Assembly: GCF_001640025.1 (NCBI RefSeq)
Contig: NC_031672.1
Location: 2,294,001 to 2,358,000 of the forward strand
Reading direction: 5' to 3'
From: Sugiyamaella lignohabitans
Lineage: Eukaryota > Ascomycota > Dipodascomycetes > Dipodascales > Trichomonascaceae
Length of the DNA stretch: 64,000 bases
Of the stretch, positions 59,757 through 64,000 are shown one piece after another. A model generated the notes under the pieces. It searched no databases. It was given only the letters and a program-made list of their open reading frames with translations, and was not told the origin of the DNA. Position 1 is the first letter of the stretch; every line of letters starts with the position of its first letter. Made by a program: the position numbers and the translations under genes.

Positions 59757-60853
59757 AAACCCCCTTCCCAGAACAGATAAAGGCCAAAGAAGTGAGCGAG
59801 CCTGTGGAGGCAAGGGCGGTCGGAGTTTTGAAGCTGAAAGAGGCAGGAACCAGAGGTTGAGTAGGTTTCTGCCGAATGCCGGCGCACGGAGGCCGATGGT
59901 TGCCAATGTAAGGTAGGATTGACATGCCTTGCTGCACACAGATAAGGTCAGCCGCTTGGGTGGTTTAACCTTAGAGAGTTAGAGGAGTACAGGGGTACCC
60001 CTCATTTTTATAATGGGACCTAATTAACCTAGGATTAATGATGAGACAACCGATCTGTGCTTTTGTTTACTATTTACACATGAACCGACGCGATAAATAA
60101 ATTGGGTTGTTGCACAACAATCAGGGTGGATTGTCTCGTTATTTTTGGACATTTATTTTTGGACAGTGATTTGATTCCGCCCCGGTATTAGTGACCTGCA
60201 ACGTGCGCCTGACCCTGTTTGCGATTGCTGCTTGGTGTGCAGTGCACGGGTCCCCTTTAGTAAAAATCAACCGGCAAGTACTTCCAGGACCTGAATGGGA
60301 AATCAGTATTTTTCTACTCCTTTTTTTTATCAGGTAAGGCATCAACAGGGTTGTCGTTGATTCAGAAAAAAAAACATCATTAGAAATTAAATTCGTTTTT
60401 CAGTTGAGAGGACATAAGTTCTGTATTTTTTGGGAGTTTGATCTCCGTTTTTTTTTTGTCATAATTGTCAAGTCAAAGCTTAATCACAATCTGATCTTGG
60501 ATCTGACAGTTGATCCAAGCGCCTTGTGTTTATCAGAAGTGCATATTTATTTTGGTATCAAGTTAACTCAGCTGATACCATAGGGTGCTGGCTGTGGTAA
60601 TTTGTTAGTGAACTGATAATCAGGAGAAGACGTAGCAGGATCTGGAGCTTGTACAACCTGTTACAACCTGTTATAGGGTCAAACTCAGCTATAAGGGTTA
60701 GTCTGAAGAGTTGAAACGTTTTTTTGGCCAGTTCTGGTAATTGGGGTTATATTTTTGTCATATTAGCTACTGTATTATTCATTTTGTTTTGGTAGACGTT
60801 GAGACGGTTTTTTTGACTTTCGCTGGTGTGGACAGGAAAGAATCAAACTCAAA

Positions 60854-63517
60854 ATGACTGAGAAACATTTTACATTACGCAATCCATTTGCGGGGCCAAA
60901 GCAGAACTTGTATAATCTGCTTCATATTCCAAATGGATCAGAGTCCTCGTCTAATGGATCAAGTGCAACGCCGTCTAGAGCTGCTTTAAATTCAGGGTCT
61001 GATATGAGTCTGAGTCCTGGGCCGTCATCTGGTCCGGTATCAGCAGGACGACGTGGTTCAAATAGTGCTGGTTCAGCTCTTATGGCCGTGGATACCAACT
61101 CCAGAACTGATATGCCTGGTGACGTTGGTGGACAAGAAACTGATACACTTGGTCCATTACCATCTGAACAAGAGGTAAATGCTTCTATTTTGAACTCACA
61201 GCCTCCTTTAAGACCTACTACCACTGCTGATAGTTATTTATCAACCCTGTCACGCGTGGAATCAAATGGATTTGGTCCTACTAATACAAATAACCTGTAC
61301 TCATACTGTTTGGGCAAACCCAGGAACCTCATTAGTTCTCATTCAGGAACAGTCACCCTGGCACTTTCAGTTCAGGAGCCAGCAGTGTTTTTGTCATGCT
61401 GTCCTCCAGGGGCTCTGTCGTATCGAGATTTGGGTATCGACACTGCTGGTAATACTGTAGATAGACATCCCAGTCCAGATATCAGTATCCCATCGCCAAG
61501 TGAACCAACCTCTGCAGCTGCCAAAGCTCGTTCAAGAGTTGGTCTTGGACCACGGAATTCGAACCAGCCTGGACAAAACGAGAGCTCAAATTCGGGCTCC
61601 ACGTTCCCAAGAATTTCTACTACAACCACGTCTACAAACCCTTTAGCACCTTCATCATCAAATAATAATGGCTCTTCGTCATCTGCATCTACCAACACAT
61701 CTGCCAACCATACTCACGGTCAATCGCCTCCTCCAGAACGACTGTCCGACCAATCACCATCTACACTGCGAGGATCTATTCTATTAAAACTCACAAAACC
61801 AACCAAACTCAAGCAGATCTCACTGTCATTTTATGGCATTTCTAAAACCGTATGGTCACAGACCAATAAAATGACTCCTTTAGAAGAAATGCATAATCAA
61901 CCAGGAGCTGAAGTACAAGACCTGGTATTTGTCAATAGTCACGATTGGGAATTCCTCCCTGAAGGGTCCTCTACACAAGGGTCTGGTGATTCAGATCAAT
62001 CACTGACCACTATTACAACCGATCTTTACGGAGCAGATGCTGTACTACTCAAATCCAACACTGGCGGTGAAGATACTGTTCGTGTTAAAGACTGCTCTAG
62101 AAGCACTATCAGTCACAATAGTGCTACTCGAACGGTAGCAGACTCTAACAACGAAATTCCATTATTTGCACCTCGACTAACACCAAAACGCAAACATCGA
62201 CATCCAGCTACTGCTTCTCACAAAGAAGCAGTTTTATTCCCTGCTGGCGAATATGTATACAATTTTACACTTGCAATTGATGCCAGTACCCCCGAAACTG
62301 TGCATGTCCCACACGGATCTATTCAATATTTCCTCGTCCCCAAAGTTGTACGATCAGGGGCATTCACCCTCAATCTTCAAGAAAAACAAGAAGTCGAGCT
62401 CATCCGCAGTCCTCCCAATAATTATGACACTTCATTCAATAATCCCATTGTCATTTCCCGTATTTGGGATAGTAGACTTCACTACGAGATTGTCATTCCA
62501 CAAAAATACGTGACTCTTGGCACGTCAATTCCAGTGGCTATAAAACTCACACCCCTTGAAAAAGTTATGGTTCACAGAGTACGAATCCAAGTATATGAGA
62601 CAACTCAATACAAGTATTCACCTGAGCCCCATATAGAATGCACGGAAATCTCTCTCAAAGTAGCATTATATGAGAGAAAGGCTACTACTAACGGAGTTGT
62701 CGAGCTTACGGATTCTGGTACTATTCAAGTGGGCCAGAAAACACCTGATGATGGTATGCGAAAAGCCATTCCGGCACATATGATCGAAGATGACTTCTAT
62801 CCTTCTAGCAGTAGATCCGCATCAGCAGCATCTAGATCGAGTGCCCCTACAGGCTCCAACTCTAATGCTGCTTCAAATGGCAATTCTCGCACTGCCAGTG
62901 CTGGATTGAGTTCTAGTTCTGAAGAAAATATAGTAGCCGGATCTCATTTGGACGACAACAATTCCCATAGAAAGCTCTCTGGAAACCTCCTCAACACGGG
63001 ACGAGGATACGACACTGACTGTGAGGAGTCGACATCGACCTATTTCAATTGTACAATCCCTCTTGTTTCAAATAAAGAGACATGGCCTGCCGAAAAGCTT
63101 CCTGCACAATATGCCAATGTCCCTGGCACACCCATTCCGAACAGTAGTGTCCAGTATCTTCGACCGGATTCCATCTCCAGTCCATACATCCGGGTTCGTC
63201 ACCGGCTCGTTGTCTCATTCCGGATCTCAAAACAAGACATTGACGACGAGAAACGACGACACTTCGAGGTCAAAGTCGACACACCCATCAACCTCCTATC
63301 GGCCAAATGTATTGGCGGAAACGTCGAACTCCCACGTTATGACAACTTCTCCGTTGACCAATACATCTCGCCCGACGGACCACTTGGCAATCTACCATCC
63401 TTCGACGACGCTCTCGCAGCCATCACCGATGACGAGCTCTACGTCCGGCCACCCATCACCCAAGCCCCTGCCGTCCCATCGCCACCACCCGAGTACTCGT
63501 CACTGGACTTTGAATGA
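60854..63517 (+). CDS. Alpha-arrestin (arrestin-related trafficking adaptor)
   Basis: 887 residues. Arrestin-N-like strands (VTLALSVQEPAVFLS; GSILLKLTKPTKLKQISLSFYG; EAVLFPAGEYVYNFTLAIDAS) are interrupted by long Ser/Asn/Thr-rich inserts. The arrestin-C part starts at about HYEIVIPQKYVTLGTSIPVAIKL and includes VMVHRVRIQVYETTQYKYSP. The C-terminal PPEY motif (residues 878-881) is a PY motif for binding the WW domains of the Nedd4-family ligase Rsp5. Such adaptors direct ubiquitination and endocytosis of plasma-membrane transporters in response to nutrients. Which S. cerevisiae ART is the ortholog cannot be decided here. An upstream leader of several hundred bp without genes precedes it. Confidence 0.88.
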   Translation: MTEKHFTLRNPFAGPKQNLYNLLHIPNGSESSSNGSSATPSRAALNSGSDMSLSPGPSSGPVSAGRRGSNSAGSALMAVDTNSRTDMPGDVGGQETDTLGPLPSEQEVNASILNSQPPLRPTTTADSYLSTLSRVESNGFGPTNTNNLYSYCLGKPRNLISSHSGTVTLALSVQEPAVFLSCCPPGALSYRDLGIDTAGNTVDRHPSPDISIPSPSEPTSAAAKARSRVGLGPRNSNQPGQNESSNSGSTFPRISTTTTSTNPLAPSSSNNNGSSSSASTNTSANHTHGQSPPPERLSDQSPSTLRGSILLKLTKPTKLKQISLSFYGISKTVWSQTNKMTPLEEMHNQPGAEVQDLVFVNSHDWEFLPEGSSTQGSGDSDQSLTTITTDLYGADAVLLKSNTGGEDTVRVKDCSRSTISHNSATRTVADSNNEIPLFAPRLTPKRKHRHPATASHKEAVLFPAGEYVYNFTLAIDASTPETVHVPHGSIQYFLVPKVVRSGAFTLNLQEKQEVELIRSPPNNYDTSFNNPIVISRIWDSRLHYEIVIPQKYVTLGTSIPVAIKLTPLEKVMVHRVRIQVYETTQYKYSPEPHIECTEISLKVALYERKATTNGVVELTDSGTIQVGQKTPDDGMRKAIPAHMIEDDFYPSSSRSASAASRSSAPTGSNSNAASNGNSRTASAGLSSSSEENIVAGSHLDDNNSHRKLSGNLLNTGRGYDTDCEESTSTYFNCTIPLVSNKETWPAEKLPAQYANVPGTPIPNSSVQYLRPDSISSPYIRVRHRLVVSFRISKQDIDDEKRRHFEVKVDTPINLLSAKCIGGNVELPRYDNFSVDQYISPDGPLGNLPSFDDALAAITDDELYVRPPITQAPAVPSPPPEYSSLDFE

Positions 63518-63566
63518 TCTCTTCTATTTATATGACATTTGCATACATCCCCGTGAAACCGGCCCT

Positions 63567-63619
63567 GCCTCCGGCGGCTGGGGCGCTGCCCCAGACCCCG
63601 TTGTGCTCGCTTCGCGAGC
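63567..63619. repeat. GC palindrome arm, 3' of the arrestin gene
   Basis: Main loop CGC/GCT type, GCTCGC-type inner hairpin; 49 bp after the stop. Confidence 0.94.
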
Positions 63620-63657
63620 GACTGACTCTCTGTCCTCCATATCCTTGGATGGGTTCT

Positions 63658-63710
63658 GCCTCCGGCGTCTGGGGCGCTGCCCCAGACCCTGCTATGCTCG
63701 CTTCGCGAGC
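63658..63710. repeat. GC palindrome arm, direct repeat of the previous one
   Basis: Offset 91 bp; outer end reads GCCTCCGGCGTCTGGGG, one base off, and the spacer reads CCTGCTATGCTCGC. Confidence 0.92.
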
Positions 63711-63929
63711 GATGGGTGGCATCCCTCCTCTCCTTTAAATTAAGTTCTGCGATCAGGATTAATAACACTGGGAGTTTCAACCGAGTTGTGGATGACTCAA
63801 GGAACCATCCAAAGAGGTGCAAAAGCGTTTTATTGGGCTGTGAAGACACTCGAGATTGTAAATTACATGAAAAACCCAGCCTGTTCCCTAAACATATACG
63901 GAACCCGACGCTCGAGCCCCGCCGAAGCC

Positions 63930-63989
63930 CGACTCGAGCGCAGCGAGAGGAGCCACGGGGTCTGGGGCAGAGCCCCAGCCGCCGGAGGC
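63930..63989. repeat. GC palindrome, single arm at window end
   Basis: CTCGAG-type with GCA loop. Confidence 0.95.
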
Positions 63990-64000
63990 ACCACCACTCG

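Larger units (their letters stand above)
57730..60853. other. 3.1 kb stretch CWC2-arrestin gene with two 5S genes
   Basis: Contains palindrome arms at 57776 and 59697 and 5S rRNA genes at 57924 and 58612. The rest is AT-rich; T-rich sequence from 60.1 kb is probably the arrestin promoter and leader. No CDS recognised. Confidence 0.55.
63518..64000. other. 3' flank of the arrestin gene to window end
   Basis: Three palindrome arms and no recognised gene. Confidence 0.55.

Overview
This window is nuclear DNA from a budding yeast (Saccharomycotina). All recognisable proteins are yeast house-keeping proteins. Introns are short, with GT(A/G)AGT or GTATGT donors and CTAAC-type branch sites only a few bases from the 3' AG. 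5S rRNA genes are scattered between protein genes. CTG codons fall where leucine is expected (for example the ILRPLVAHMQHR block of MED17), so there is no sign of CTG reassignment. Intron style and dispersed 5S genes suggest an early-branching lineage (Yarrowia / Trichomonascaceae / Dipodascaceae side of the tree); that placement is inference.

Layout: 0-8.5 kb holds the 3' end of THI6, NMA111, mitochondrial ribosomal protein bL35, MDM35, SSS1 and CTF8. 8.5-24 kb is gene-poor, with TOS1, PCK1 and SVF1 separated by long non-coding stretches. 24-27 kb has a TMEM170-like membrane protein and a GT31-like glycosyltransferase. After a 3.8 kb gap come a Na+/Ca2+ exchanger, PRP39, HEM3, three 5S rRNA genes, an F-box protein, an isochorismatase-like hydrolase, TRS23, a 14-3-3 gene with a very long first intron, RMI1, PRO3, PEX5, MED17 and CWC2. 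57.7-60.9 kb contains two more 5S genes in inverted orientation, and the window ends with an alpha-arrestin. The genes do not form a pathway; this is an ordinary eukaryotic gene mix.

The outstanding feature is a family of GC-rich nested palindromes. A complete copy is about 137 bp: two outer arms in inverted orientation, each beginning with CCTCCGGCGGC and containing its own hairpin (CTGGGGC-loop-GCCCCAG), followed inward by a second small hairpin of one of three types. More than 50 arms are present as complete pairs, single arms, separated pairs and one tandem array. No recognised CDS contains one. They lie in 7 of the 9 introns I could define and within about 100 bp downstream of the stop codon in 17 of 24 genes. 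Sequence variation sits mainly in hairpin loops, and some stem changes are compensated. The family therefore looks like a mobile or amplifying structured element of transcribed non-coding regions, possibly tied to mRNA 3' ends. This is the candidate for an undescribed system here.
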